NCBI GenBank assembly: GCA_030765045.1
Contig: CM060974.1
Coordinates: 47,410,839 to 47,474,838 of the forward strand
Direction of reading: 5' to 3'
DNA: 64,000 nucleotides
Source: Tenodera sinensis
Taxonomy: Eukaryota; Arthropoda; Insecta; Mantodea; Mantidae
The translations under genes and the position numbers were made by a program. The notes beneath the pieces were generated by a model. That model searched no databases, was not told the DNA's origin, and saw nothing but the letters and a program-made list of their open reading frames with translations. Positions 21,586-34,277 of the stretch are shown here, one piece after another (the stretch's first letter is position 1; every line of letters starts with the position of its first letter).

Positions 21586-24500
21586 ATGGAAATAAATTTG
21601 AGAATAGCTCAGATAAATGGGCAAAGAAGCAAATTAGTTATGGGGGAAATTAGAAAATTAATAGAAGAATTAAAATTGGATATAATCTGCATTCAGGAAC
21701 CGTATGTTGTACATTCTAATATTCCTTTTATGCCCTTGAGATCAAGACAAATATTATCTTCGAAAAATGCAATGGCAGCAATAGTAATTATTAATGAAAG
21801 TTTGGAAATAGTAAATATAGCACAGTTTTTGGATACGCATGTAAATTGTATTGAAATTATAAGCAGGCAAGGTAGTTTTATATTAGTAAACGATTATTTT
21901 CAATATAGTTGGGACATTGAACCTTTTTTAAATAAATTGCAAAATATTCAAAATAAATTTAGAGATAAAGAAATTATACATGTTTGCGATTGCAATGCAA
22001 AGTCTACATGGTGGTATAGTAAAAATCCCGACGAAAGAGGAGAGAAATTGGAAGAAATTATTTCGGAATTGAATTTATATGTAATGAATAAATCTGGAAA
22101 TCCTCCAACATTTCAAAATAGAGCAGGGGCGGAGGAAAATATAGATATTACTTTAGCTTCTAGCAATGCGGAGAAAAAAATCATTAATTGGAGGGTCACA
22201 CAAGGTCAAACAACAAGTGATCATAATTTGATTTATTTTGACTTTCTGCTGGAGAAGAAGATACTTCAAGAAGATGTAGAAATAAGATATAATTTTAAAA
22301 GGGCAAATTGGGAACAAATGAGGCAAGAATTTAAAGAATTAGAATTACAATATACGGGATTATCAGTTGATTTTGATGCAAGAAACCTAACAGAAGCTAT
22401 TAATCTAGCGGTATCAAGATCTGTTCCGAAATTAAAGATTTTTAATACTAAAGAGAAAATCTGGACAAATAAGTTACAGAAGCAAAGGTCAATAACCAGG
22501 AAATTGAGAAGAATTTATCAAAAATCGAACATATATATGGAAAGAGAAGAAAATTTGAGGAAATATAGGGAAGCCAAAAATAAATATAAATTATTATTAG
22601 AAGATACAAGAAAACAATACTGGGAGAAATTTGTTGAGCAAAACTTAAAAACGGATATCTGGGGACAACCATATAAAATCATCATGGATAAAATCAAGAA
22701 ACCGGAAATATTAACAACTTTAGATAAAGGAAATGGACAAATGACAGAAAGTGGGGAAGAATCGGTAAAATTATTGTTACATACGTTACTGCCAGATGAT
22801 AATCAGGAAGAGGATAATGATATTCATGTGGCAAGAAGAAATCAGATGAATTTGCGGTATAAAGGAAGTGTTGTTTATCCATTTGATTTGATGGAAATAA
22901 AATTAATTCTTGAAAAATTGAAAAAGAAAAAGGCACCTGGTCCAGATGGTATTATAAATGAAGTCTTATATAATCTACGGGAAGAAATAATTTTATTTTT
23001 GTATTTTTTATTTAATGACTGTTTAGTAAGAGGAAGATTTCCAAATATTTGGAAGGAAGCCAAAGTTGTGATCTTAAGTAAAGGAGCAGATAAAGATAGA
23101 ACACAACCAAAATCTTTTAGACCAGTATGCTTGTTAAATTCTTTAGGCAAAGTATTTGAACAATTAATTTATAAAAGGATGATGGAATTTAGAATAATGA
23201 TAGGGATGAATATGAAACAATTTGGATTCAGGAAAGGATATTCAACTGAGGATGCTATTTTAAAAGTACAAGATATTGTGTTAAAAAGCTCAAAAAATTA
23301 TGTAATTGGAATATCTGTGGATATATCTGGTGCTTTTGATAATTTATGGTGGCCGTATTTTTTTGGCATCTTAAGAGAGAAGGAATATCCAGGTACCATA
23401 TATAATTTATTAAAAGATTATTGTCTAAATAGAGAAGCATACATTGGAGGCTCAAATTACGACACTAGGAAGCAAATTACTAAAGGCTGTCCTCAGGGTT
23501 CTATTTTGGGGCCCCTTTTTTGGGATATTTTGTCAGAAAGTCTCTTGGAACAATTGGAAAATGATGGAAATGTTTTAGATATAATTGCGTATGCTGATGA
23601 TATTGTGATAATGGTGGATGGGCAAAGCAGAAGGGAATTGGAAATTAAAGCGAAGGAAGTTACTGCAAAATTATCAAATTGGTGTGAAATAACCAAATTA
23701 AAAATTGCACCAAATAAATCAAATTATTTGCTCTTAAAAGGAAACTTAAAAAGGGATCCAACAATAAAAATTAATAATCAAAATATTCGAAGAGTAAAAG
23801 AAGTTAGATATTTGGGGTAATGTTGGATGAAAAATTTAATTTCAGAAAACATACAGATTATATTAGGCAGAAATCTGAGAAAATAATGTTAAAATTGGCA
23901 AGAATTACAAAATTAAATTTTGTACTTCCCTTACAGACCATACAAATTTATCACAATACAATCTTTGCCTCAATCATTACTTATGCTGCAGCAGTTTGGG
24001 CGGAAAGAATGGATAATGTGCAAATTAAAATGCTGCTAAGAAGAACCCAAAGAAAGATCTTATTAAGGCTAACAGGAGCAGTAAATACAACACCCACAAT
24101 GGCACTGTTAGTCTCTACAGCAATATGGCCCATTGATCTATTGGTAAAATTAAAGGGAGCAAAATTCTGGCTAAAGAAAGGAAATTTAGAAAAAGTTTAT
24201 AAAATTAGTGGTGTAAGAACAGATAAAATTTGGGAAGTAAAAAATGCTTTGAAAAATAAATGGCAAAATGAATGGTCGGAATGTGCTGTAGGTAGAAGAG
24301 TTTATGGATTTTTCCAGAATATTAGAGAAAGATTAAAATTAAATTTCATTCAACCAACAAAAGGATTCATTCATTATATAACTGGACATGGACCATATAA
24401 AACATATTGGAAAAAAATAAAAAAAACGAATTCTGATATATGTAATATCTGTCAAGTACAAGATAACCCGGAGCATGCGATCTTTGAATGCGAAAGGTAT

Positions 24501-24950
24501 GAAATTATGAATGTAGAAGAAAGGCATCAATTAGGAGGATATTATATAAATGATATAATTAGAAATCCAAATTTAATTGAAAAACTACAGTTTTTAACCA
24601 ATTATGTTAGTAAAAAAGCTTGGGAAACTGAAAACATCGAGGTAGAATGGATTGAAAATGAACAAATTGAAATAGATGAGATAAGAAGATCTTCTAGATT
24701 ACGAGACAGGCAGAGAAGAGGAAACGTAGCAATAGAAGGCATCGAAGAAGAAGGAGGAGTAGGCCAACAAAGAGAACAGATAGAAATTGAACAATAAATA
24801 GAGAGAAATGATTTAAATCAAGTAAATAGAAGAAGATATTTTGTAGTCTTAACGGGTAAGCAAGAATGGGCAGAAAGAAGAAGGATAAGATCAAGAAGAA
24901 GAGAGGGAGAAGCATATGCCGACTATCGTAGGAGACTGCAAGAGGAATGA
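21586..24950 (+). pseudogene. LINE ORF3, endonuclease-reverse transcriptase with two lesions
   Basis: Endonuclease: AQINGQRSK near residue 8, ICIQEPY with the catalytic Glu near 38, DCNAKSTWW near 139 and SDHNLIYF near 217. Reverse transcriptase: KKAPGPDGIINEVLY near 455, FRPVCLLNSLGKVFEQLIY near 510, FGFRKGYSTEDA near 550, VDISGAFDNLWW near 580, GCPQGSILGPL near 632 and the catalytic YADD near 668. A single missing G at 23814-23818 (after EVRYLG) shifts the frame. Coding continues at 23820 with LDEKFNFRKHTDYI and reaches the C-terminal CNICQVQDNPEHAIFEC motif (C-X2-C-X7-H-X4-C). An in-frame TAA at 24795-24797 is followed by 50 open codons to TGA 24948-24950. These residues are basic and look coding, so the original end was probably 24950. 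The copy cannot make active pol. Confidence 0.9.
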
Positions 24951-25455
24951 GGCGGAAGTAACGTGTGAGAGAAGTTTGCTGTTGCAGGAGAAGGAGTCCA
25001 GCCAGGGGAAGATGTAAATGAACTTATTTATACAAATGTAAATAAATTTTTAATATATAGTGCTGGTTACCAGTATGGTATTTTGCTTATAAGATAGCTG
25101 GAAGTTTTTTTTTAACCAGTTGTCCAGTCGCTGGAAACCAGTGGCATAGAGTTAGGTTTATTTAAATTAATGTTTTCTTTTTTAGAATAGTGTAGATGTC
25201 TTAGTTATTTTCTTGTTAGTAGAATTAGATTTGCTGGAAACCAGTAACTTTAGGAAATTTTTATGTTTTTGTTGTAGTTTTCTTTTGTTTTGTAGTTAGA
25301 AATTCTGAAACATAAATTATAATGATGATTGTATATAAATAATTTTGGTCAAATAAATAGAAAATTTGAATAAATGCCCCGGTATAGTTGTCAAGGTGCC
25401 GGGGTATAATATTCAGATTTTATTTTATTTTATTTTATTTTTTATTTTTTTGTCT

Positions 25456-26395
25456 TTTTACCACTTCGCAACGGTTTGCCGCACTTATGTTTCACAACTC
25501 ACTTGTTCCGCCATGTTACTTTCACACTGAATAATGCGCGCGCAGAATGAATTAGGCTGGCTATAGATTCACTTAACTGCGTATTCTTGCACTTTAAGTA
25601 TGCTTAGTGCACTTAGTTCATGCTTTAGCAAACATTAAGTGACATTTCAGACCTTAGTAACAGTATTTCTTCAAGGGACTTATTACACGGCGAAAGCGTC
25701 AAGAGGACGCGCTGTGATCAAAACGCACGTAGCTTTATTTACGTCTCCTCTAATCTCTAGATGAACAGAGTATACATTAGACCATGTTTAATATCTAGCA
25801 ATTCCGCGAATATGTCATACCGAGTGTTAAAATTTGAAACCAATGTTTCACTTTTCTTACTGAGGAAAGATGATGCTAGATACTCCAAAGTATCTTATGA
25901 AGTGAAAAATAAATGTGTTTGACGTGAATATGGGTTCAAATTTCACTTCTTACCCATATATTTCCAAAACACTAAAAATAAGCGTGAATAACAGTGATTT
26001 TCATATAAATATTTCAGGAGCTATGTACAACTGTTTTAATCGTTTTGTTCCGTACATCACACAATGACTATTAGTCTTCGAAACGCGTATACGGCTAATA
26101 ATTTTCTACATTTATAAGAAGTCCTTAGAGCCTGTTTAATTATTACTGTGTGTCAATGTCAGTTAGTCTCGGTAAATAAGCATAAAGTCCCCTGCAGGGA
26201 AAATTAATAGACTGAAAGAAATATCCTTTTTGATTCTGCGTCATTACAATATAACAAATGAAAAAGTATCAGAAAGTTTTCCTCTATAGTCATTCGTTTT
26301 CCCACAAAACACGTGACTAACGGACAGTAGTACTGGCCCGTGGTCGTCGTACGCGTACAGTTACTTGTGAGACTTCAGTCAGGATAGACGTATGA
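25456..26395. other. No gene seen
   Basis: Anonymous sequence downstream of the LINE tail. GCGCGCAGAA occurs both at about 25538 and before the LINE at about 19057, but it is too far from the tail to be the TSD. Confidence 0.45.
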
Positions 26396-26419
26396 GTCCG
26401 TTTCTGACTCCATAGCTAA

Positions 26420-28135
26420 AACACCAGCCCAAAGACTACGTGAATACAAACAACGTCTGAAGGAGCAAGGCAGTTACGCATAATGGAAGGAAAAAATAAA
26501 AGTGACTATGAGGAAAGGAAGAGCAATCCTGAAACAAACAAAACAAGGAAGAGAACACTTCAAAACTGAATATAGGAGACATAAGCAAGCACAGCGAGCA
26601 AGACAGAAAATAAGAGACCAAGAAGGGATTAATAAGGATACTCCATCAACATCAGCGGCTTTCAAAAGCAGACAGCATTTTGGAAAGTGCAGAAAACGTG
26701 TTAAGGAAGCATTGCCGCAATCTCCACGCAAAAGAAAAGAAATTATTCGTAAGTTAGCAGTTGAAGAGGGATTACATGTTGTAAAACCAAAGCATTCTGT
26801 GCCGGTATCAGGAAAACATCAAGTTCTATCAGGATGATTCAATATCTTACCAAAGTCCTGGAAAAGATGAGTTTATTGAAATCCATGTTCAAGGAGAACA
26901 AAAGAAGTTCGCATCAGGTATCTAGTGGTAACATTAAAAGAAGCACATGCACTCTTTCTACAAGACCGAGAAGAAATGTCCGTGGGGTTGACAAAATTCG
27001 CTGAATTATGCCCTGCTCACGTGCGTCTTGAAAGTCAGATCCCACATAATGTGTGCACATGCATTATACATGAAAATACGAAGTTTCTTCTCCAAGCATT
27101 GTGTAAAAATCACGTACTCACTGAGACTGAATTTTGTAAGTTCATAGCACAAGTGGTTTGTGATTAGAAATCGAGAAGTGTATGCAGGGAGGATGCTCCA
27201 ACTGCCCGGAATTGAGTTGAGCAGATATTTCGGATGAACTCGCTAATTCTCCATGCGAATGGAAACTGTAGAGTTCACGTAATGGAAGAATGGAAATAAA
27301 AGCTAAAAAGGGATCTGTAAAAGACTGCATTGAAGAACTAACCAATTGTCTACCACGTTTCCTAAATCACGTTTACGTAACAAGAGAGCAATTCGAGGCC
27401 TTTAAGAAGACTCGGGAAAATGTTGCAATTAGTGAAGCTGTGATACAGATCGACTTCTCTGAGAACTACACGTGCAAGGTGCAAAATAAAATTCAAGCTG
27501 TCCACTGGAACAATACACGGATCTCAATATTTACTGCTGTTGCCTGGTATAGGAAATAACACATTGGTGAAATTCAGAAACAATCTTTTGCTTTGGTGTC
27601 TGATTATGTATCACGTGACAAATATGCAATTGACATTCGCTTAAGGAATATGTTTTTGGAAACATTGGATATTGTTCCGAATCTTGAACTCGTGAAAGTG
27701 TTTTCTAATGGAGCTGCTAGTCATTTTAAGCAGAAATACACATTGAGTCATGTGACATATCTTTCCGAAGTATTTGGAATCCAAATTGAATGGCACTTCT
27801 TCGAATCCTATCACGGAAAGGGGGCAGTAGATGCGATTGGAGGAGAAGTGAAGAGGATGGCCTGGACAGCTGCGAAAGCAAGAAACAGGATTCAGAGGGC
27901 TGAAGGATTTGTTAATACTGTTAGAAAGAAAACCAAAATATGTGTTCTTGAGGTTTCTCTGCCTGGAATTGAAGAAGAAAAAGAATTTCTCGACAAAAGA
28001 TTTGAACGTATTTCACCTATGCCAACCACTCAGCGGGTTCATTATGTGAAAGTTAAATGTTGTGGAATATGCTTTTCTTTCATGTGCGGAAAGTGTCAGA
28101 ATGTAGCACAACTTTCGGAAATAAAAACAGTGTAG
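26420..28135 (+). pseudogene. Uncharacterised transposase-like family (FSENY / HFKQK motifs)
   Basis: The frame starts around RLREYKQRLKEQGSYA (26429), hits TAA at 26481, and continues as a basic N-terminal region (HKQAQRARQKIRDQEG, then KRVKEALPQSPRKRKE). Then ALFLQDREEMSVGLTKFAEL and PHNVCTCIIHENTKFLLQAL are readable (26940-27105). VIQIDFSENYTCKVQNKIQA (27440-27500), VFSNGAASHFKQKYTLSHVT (27698-27757) and FFESYHGKGAVDAIGGEVKR (27798-27857) follow. The D-FSEN, SDG..S.FKQK and HGKG..D..GG blocks recur in a multicopy invertebrate family I recall only as uncharacterised. Three spaced acidic positions suggest an RNase H-fold transposase, with the second Asp replaced by Asn here. At least four stops or frameshifts occur. 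No inverted ends were found. Confidence 0.7.
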
Positions 28136-28500
28136 TGATGTGCGCGTGTGCTATGAGGCTACTGCATTTAGCGTTACTGCACTATAAGGAGTCTAATCCA
28201 GTAACTATAGTCGCTCCACTCTAAGATCCGCCCTTGGTGTAAACACAAGCTGTCAACAACTAACCCGCGATTCGCGCGCGAAACCGAAGCACGCCACAAA
28301 ATATAGTACCTTAAATATTGGCGATTATATGTGACTTTTCATGATGTATGACACTCAAATATAATTTGAAACTTTTTATTAATATAAAATAATAAATAAT
28401 ATTAATAAGAGTAAAGGAGATTATAGCTTCCGTTTAATTGTGTCCAGTTAATCCCCTCTCACGCATCCACATGACAATGGTGTGTAATCAGTAAGGTGAT
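28136..28500. other. Spacer, possible 5' part of the DDE element
   Basis: GC-rich patch (28255-28300, with CGCGCGCGAAACC) followed by AT-rich leader. The left end of the DDE transposon probably lies here, but no inverted partner was identified after 30180. Confidence 0.4.
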
Positions 28501-28504
28501 AAAC

Positions 28505-29947
28505 ATGGATGCTTCTACAAGTGCTGCTAGCCTGGTTAGTGAAAATAAAGGTGAAATAGTGAAGCACTCTAAAGGTAAGCCCTTAAAAAGTGGTGAGAAA
28601 CAAATAGTCTTGAATGTTTTTAACAAACTAATGCAAGAGTACCCTTCTGTCACTGTGAATAACATTGTGAAGTTAACTGCAGATTACACCGGTATTTCCG
28701 AGTGGAGTGTTAAATGTGCCCGTAAGGAACTTAAGCGAACAGGAACATTGCGGACACCAAGGAAGAACAGAAAAAAACGGAAGCCAGAATTAGAAAAAGC
28801 AGATGACTTTACTAAATGTGCTGTTCGTAGAAAAGTGCACCACTTTTTCTTCAAGAATGAACCGCCAACATTAGAAAAAGTCTTAAGTAGTGTTAACAAT
28901 GAACCAGCATTACCTTCATTTAAGCGATCCACGTTTCATAAATTATTACTAGAAATTGGATTTAGATTTATGAAGAGAAATAAAGTGAATGTCATAATCG
29001 ACAGAGAAGATATCGTGTTATGGAGGCGGCGTTACTTGCGGAATATGCGCCGATACAGAGCAGAAGGTAAGAAAATATATTACCTTGATGAAACATGGGT
29101 TAATGAAGGACATACTACATCCCGTATATGGACTGACATTATGACGAGCTCAAAAAAGGATGCATTTCTTTGTGGAACGTAAACAGGGCTCAAAAATCCT
29201 GGGAAAGGAAAACGCCTTATTATTGCGCACATCGGCAGTGATTCCGGTTTTGTGGAAGACGGTGTTCTAATCTTCGAGTCAAAACGTACAGGTGATTACC
29301 ACGAGGATATGAATGGCGATGTTTTTAAGGAGTGGTTTGAAAGTGTACTTCCGAAACTTGAACCCGGTTGTGTTATCGTAATGGATAATGCACCTTATCA
29401 CAGTGTCAGACTGGAACGTCGTCCCAACTGTTCGTGGCGAAAACAAGAAATTGCCGATTGGTTGACGTCACATAATTTGCCCTTTTGTGAATCAGATGTG
29501 AAAGCAGAGCTTCTAAATCAAGCACAAAAGGTTGCCGATAACAGTGAAAACAAATATGTTATCGATGACCTTGCTAGAAAATCTGGTCGACACATAGAGA
29601 GGTTGCCCCCTTATCACAGCAACCTGAACCCAATAGAAACAATATGGGCCTTCCTCAAGGGATTCGTAGCCAGAAACAACGTAACCTTCAAATTACGGGA
29701 TGTTCGCAAATTGTTTGAAACTGCAATATCTCAGGCGACACCTAATATGTGGCAAAATAATATACGTCATGCAATTGAGCAAGAAAATGAGATGTGGGTG
29801 ATGGACGGGCTATCAGATGCTATTGTAGATCGTCTTGTGATTAGTGTGGGTGTTGATTCTTCTTCTTCCCCTTCTTCTGATGACGATGACACCACAAATG
29901 ATGGAGATGCAGATGTTACACCTCTTCCCGACAGTGATGCAGATTAA
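28505..29947 (+). pseudogene. DDE superfamily transposase, near-intact with one in-frame stop
   Basis: One frame runs from ATG 28505 to TAA 29945-29947 (about 480 codons), broken only by TAA at 29180-29182 in FLCGT-stop-TGLKNP. A single substitution in a Ser codon could explain it. Residues 1-110 form the N-terminal DNA-binding part (LNVFNKLMQEYP, then GISEWSVKCARKELKRTGTL) with a basic stretch PRKNRKKRKPELEK. Catalytic blocks: YYLDETWVNEGH near residue 195, CVIVMDNAPYHSVRLERR near 295 and LPPYHSNLNPIETIWAFLKG near 375; the NPIE Glu is the third acidic residue. The C-terminus is acidic (SSPSSDDDDTTNDGDADV). This agrees with Tc1/mariner-like (DDE_3) transposases. It is the best preserved of four family members in the window and therefore probably the youngest. 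Confidence 0.88.
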
Positions 29948-30009
29948 TGTGAGTTTTATTTTAATTATGTTACATTTAATTTCAGTTCAGCTTTTACTTA
30001 CGAATGTTG

Positions 30010-30180
<171 letters not shown>

Positions 30181-32690
30181 TTTGAATAATATTACTCAGG
30201 ACATAAATCCTAGCGTTGTTTACTTGGAAAAAGGCAGCAACAACCCTGATAAAGATTACATGAATATAACGCGATAGCAGCGCTATTCCTAAAGCTCCCA
30301 AGTATCATTCTACTGCATCTTTAAACACAAGGATTGAGTCCACGTGGCGTTTGTTTATTTGTGTTAGTGGCAGCTGATACGAGCACGAGGTTACCGCGGA
30401 GGGATACAAGGTGCGGATCTTACGCTGGATGGAGTATTGTGTGTTACAGGTATGTGCTGTGTGCTCTCATGTGTCGTCTTTGTTATGGTTTTGAGTCAGC
30501 TTTTTGTACTTGCAATGACGTAACTGTGATACGAAATGAGAGCTGTGAACATCTGTTTATTCTGTTTATGTTGCATGACATTAATGCTTCTCCAAAGTAT
30601 AGGATTATTGTCAAAACGATAAATACAATTACACACCTCTATGTATTACATGTATGTAACGTATAATAAGTATCACTATGATTTACCGTATGTGATACCA
30701 TGTAAAACAAAGACAAGGTATTACGATTTTCGCAAATGTCAGTTAGTCACAAACTCATGTCAGTCACGCTGACCTTTGAATAAATATCTCCAGATGAAAA
30801 TAACATGCCAAACCTTTTTTTCAGGTCATTTGAAAGCTTAGAAGTTCCTCTCTTAAGTGATTTTTCAGAGCAAATCAAATAAGAAAACTTTCAGAGAAAA
30901 CGGAGGACAAACGTTTGAAGTAGGACCTGCAGTTGACAAAAATGTCAGTCACGAAAAGTTTAGCGCTCATTATTAAATAATTGTTTCACTTTTGTAAGGT
31001 TTTTATATTTCCTGTCACAACCGCCAATGTATTCTCTGCCATTGTATGTCGTTAAAATAACATTTTTACACCTATATTGACCATTAGACAGACATTTTAA
31101 GAAGAAAATGTAGTGTAAATGTCAGCCACACACGGAATTGCTCTATCATGTTGCCATTTGACTACAATAGGACTAAAAGGGTTAAATATGTGGAGTACCA
31201 GTTGTACTTCCTCACCTGTATTGCAATGGACATATTACCCATTCATAAAACGCACACGTCACGTTTCATTAGGATTGAATATTGTACTCATGAACCATTT
31301 AGCTTTCTAGCCTATGGTTGCACTATGTGCTAGACAGATAGGCAGGTATGAAAACTCCAGCTACAGAAGCTACCGGTAACGTGAGCGTTTGGGAGCACAA
31401 TTTTTCATAGGCATGCCAGATCAATACTCAGTTCGTTCTCGCGTTGTCAACATTTGTAGACGAATTTCACTTCTAAAGGTTGGTGTTCCGTGATGAGCTG
31501 TGTGTGTCTTGCTTAGATAAAGAGAGCAGCAGAAGCTGAATGTTTGTGTACGGTCAGCATATAGATGTCCTGGTCTTTATTAAAACATTTAAATGAAAAC
31601 AAGTTTCTGCTAGAAGGCTATATAGTACAAGCAACAGTGTAAAGGTAAGAACTTACTCTTACTCATAACGCTTTTATAAACTAATATGGTATGCGTGAAA
31701 AGGGCGTTGTGATGTGTTTGCTGAAATTAATGTGTATATGAACGGAATGACGTGGTCCCGTGTTATCGAAATATAGCAGTGTTAGGTTACAACGCCTAGG
31801 TTGACTATGAACAGGATGATTAGAGTCGTCTGTTTTGAAAATTTAACCCGTGTTTAGGTGGGGTTGGGTTAGTGTATGCATATAAATTGATATTTAGTGT
31901 TTAAGAAATTGTACTAGCAGTTGGTGGAGAAATAGAGGATAAACACGTATGTAAAATGGTTTCGGAACATAACGGTTCTGCATTTTTAAAGTGAAAACAT
32001 GTAACTGCACAGGTCTTGCATATGGTATGAGTAGGGCCGCTGTACCTGGCGTGTCTAAGCAGTCTTTGGCGCATGCGCAGCCGATTGCTCGAGGTACATG
32101 GAGGGGTTTATTACCAACCGAAGATAGAAAGCCCTGCATGCAACGGTAGTAGTGCCTAGTGATGTAATTACATCAGCTCAGGAGTAAAAGAAAATCTATC
32201 AGTTATGCACAAATTTGTTAAGAAAATTAATAGCAATCTTAAATGTGTATTTACGTGTGTAGTACTTTAGGTTATCGGGCTCTTCTTTAGAAAGAGTCCC
32301 GTAGCATTTGCCGGCCAGAATTGTTTTCGACTTACTGCGCATGCGTCGACAGTGGTTACCAGAATCGCCACTAGGTTGCGCTCTGTCACTAGCAGACGAT
32401 TTTCAAATCTGTCAACATTGCTTTTTCAACTACACTAGCTTTTTTTTTTTTTTTTTTGCGAACACACTACACACAAATGCACTCGCGCGTCGTTGCCGCC
32501 ACACACATACTGTCAGTGCGACTCCATACTATTGTTGTGCATATTATTGTGTACATTATTTGCTCACACAGATATATCGCCAGTCGATATATATATTTGT
32601 GTGCATTATTGTGTACATTACCCTTATTGCCTTGTTACTGGGTTCACGAAATGCTGGCTCGTTTTATTTTTTATGTTTTTTTTTATTTTC
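30181..32690. other. No gene seen
   Basis: Anonymous sequence of about 2.5 kb. About 32035-32150, read inverted, shares a segment (GCACTACTACCGTTGCATGC, then ATCTTCGGTTGG) with 54711-54790, so at least that part is a dispersed repeat. A pyrimidine run (T16) lies at 32442-32457. Confidence 0.5.
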
Positions 32691-32899
32691 GAGTGGAGAA
32701 AAAATGCATTTACGGAGCCCCATGCGTTGGGATGGTAAGGAGTGGGGACTGTAGGCTTCGCCCTAGGGCACCACCCACTAAAAAAACTCCACTGGATGCA
32801 TAGGATATAGAGGCAGATAGGAAATGGTGAAAGAGGGTGACAGGACGCAAGTGTTGTAGTAAGAAGGAACTAATGGGTATAGGTCATTAAGGAGTGGAT

Positions 32900-33741
32900 A
32901 ATGGTTTTGCACGTGACCTGCTGAGCACTTTATACCATGGGGGAAAACCTTCTTGATGTCGTCTATTAGTTCATGGAAGGGGTCGACCATTTGGTTCCTT
33001 ACATCTTGTCGCCACATGTACTCGGCTAGATGGATGTCCACCTGGTTTCGTCGAATTCCACCCCTGGATAGGGGATGCCAGAGAGAGCGCCATCAGTTCG
33101 TATGGGCATTGGATACTGGATCCACAAAATGCTGGCTGTGGTTCACCGTTAGTTAGGCAGCAAAAACCCCAGCCATTAGCCCATCATATCCTGCCCAACA
33201 GTTTGTGAGGATTGTGCTGGTGAGTTCCACGTGCTCCTCAATTAATGCAAAGAGGGTAGCACCATCCCTTCTGTAGTTGGGACACACAGTCATGTGCACC
33301 TCATTGGTGACCACGTCAATCATCCCCAGGATCCAGTTGCCTTCCATGATACGACCTCGATGGTACTTCCTTCGGCCGATCTTACATTTGTTGATTTGGA
33401 CAACGTGGCCGGCACTGCCTATTTTGCCCCTGTTGACATACTTGTTGCCCATTGACAATATACAAACATCCCTACAGTAGCTAAACCAGTCTGCTATTGT
33501 TGCGTGACTATCCCTGAGTGAACACTGCACCGCAGCTTGCTCGTAGGATAGCTGACCCGCAAAACTGTAGGTAAGCAGAAGTACTTGGGGCTGGTGGTAT
33601 TTTGGAGTTTTTGAACCAAGTACCTTTGGCCACGGACTCTGAAAACTGCTCAGGATGACCCCTCCTGCAGGAAAAAACCTGGGATTTTTTACCCCTTTTA
33701 CTAACGGGCTGTAGCACGGCATCACATTCCCTGCATAGCAT
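32900..33741 (-). pseudogene. Merlin / IS1595-type (ISXO2-like) transposase, inactive
   Basis: Minus strand from ATG 33741: a zinc-ribbon-like start (MLCRECDAVLQPVSKRGKKS, then QVFSCRRG), then a frameshift near 33590 into LTYSFAGQLSYEQAAVQCSL and IADWFSYCRDVC. VVQINKCKIGRRKYHRGR (33350) corresponds to the VVEIDESKFGKRKYHRG block; the catalytic Asp and the following Glu are Asn and Lys. NWILGMIDVVTNEVHM follows, then ILTNCWAGYDGL (33200), where the Asp of SDCW is Asn. After a stop, NQVDIHLAEYMWRQDV (33040-32993) matches the C-terminal EFMWR block. The loss of two catalytic acids plus a stop and a frameshift rule out activity. Terminal repeats were not established. Confidence 0.85.
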
Positions 33742-33744
33742 TCG

Positions 33745-34270
33745 AGTTCTCAGCAGGCCCTCGTAGAGGAGCTGTATACATTTATCCTCATTGTAGCACA
33801 GAGGCGCTAAATCAACTATGCTTATGAGTCATGGCACAACTTGCTTCGAACAAGTTCACTAGCATACTGCCAGGTCCCGCTAAAACATTCAAACTTACAA
33901 TTGGCAACAAATTCATGGGGGAATTGTGCTGTTGGCAGCACTCAATTAACACAGCAACTTCAACGACTTTTGTAAGAACTTGTCCACACTGCCGAGTGGC
34001 ACTTAGCCTAAATTCTGACCAAGTGCTCGCGGGATTCTTTCTAAAGAATATCTAGGTTATCGTATTGTATGTAAACGAGAATGTACTTAAAATGGGTGTT
34101 AAGGATAAGCTTACTCTTGTCCATATGAGCTCAAATATTTGGTAATACTAACTTAACTTGGGCTACACAGGAAACATTCATTCTTAACCAGTGTTTCACT
34201 TCCCCTCCAAGCAAGTCGGTTCACACTGCTTCATTTCACGTGACTTCTCCCACTTGTCTCTTTCCTTAAA
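33745..34270. other. No gene seen
   Basis: Anonymous sequence. It may include the 5' end of the Merlin element, which was not located. Confidence 0.4.
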
Positions 34271-34277
34271 AAGTAAA

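Larger units (their letters stand above)
19060..25455 (+). mobile_element. R1-like non-LTR retrotransposon (LINE) with three ORFs
   Basis: Consecutive ORFs encode a zinc-knuckle gag, an extra lysine-rich protein, and an APE-type endonuclease plus reverse transcriptase ending in a CCHC motif. There is no RNase H domain; this layout is known for the R1 clade. The 3' UTR (24951-25416) has four GCTGG/CCAG palindromes and a terminal hairpin (CCCCGG 25377-25382 with CCGGGG 25399-25404). The tail is TTTTA repeats (25417-25455). The coding strand is strongly A-rich, unlike the flanks. The length of about 6.4 kb suggests a nearly full copy. Confidence 0.9.

Noticed and set aside
19050..25547. GCGCGCAGAA before the LINE (about 19057) and after it (about 25538) as its TSD
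   Set aside because: The right copy lies about 85 bp beyond the TTTTA tail, so it cannot be a simple target-site duplication.
32308..32803. Overlapping ORFs around 32.3-32.8 kb
   Set aside because: Three frames open at once over T-rich and TG/CA-rich sequence. No conserved motif, so likely chance.
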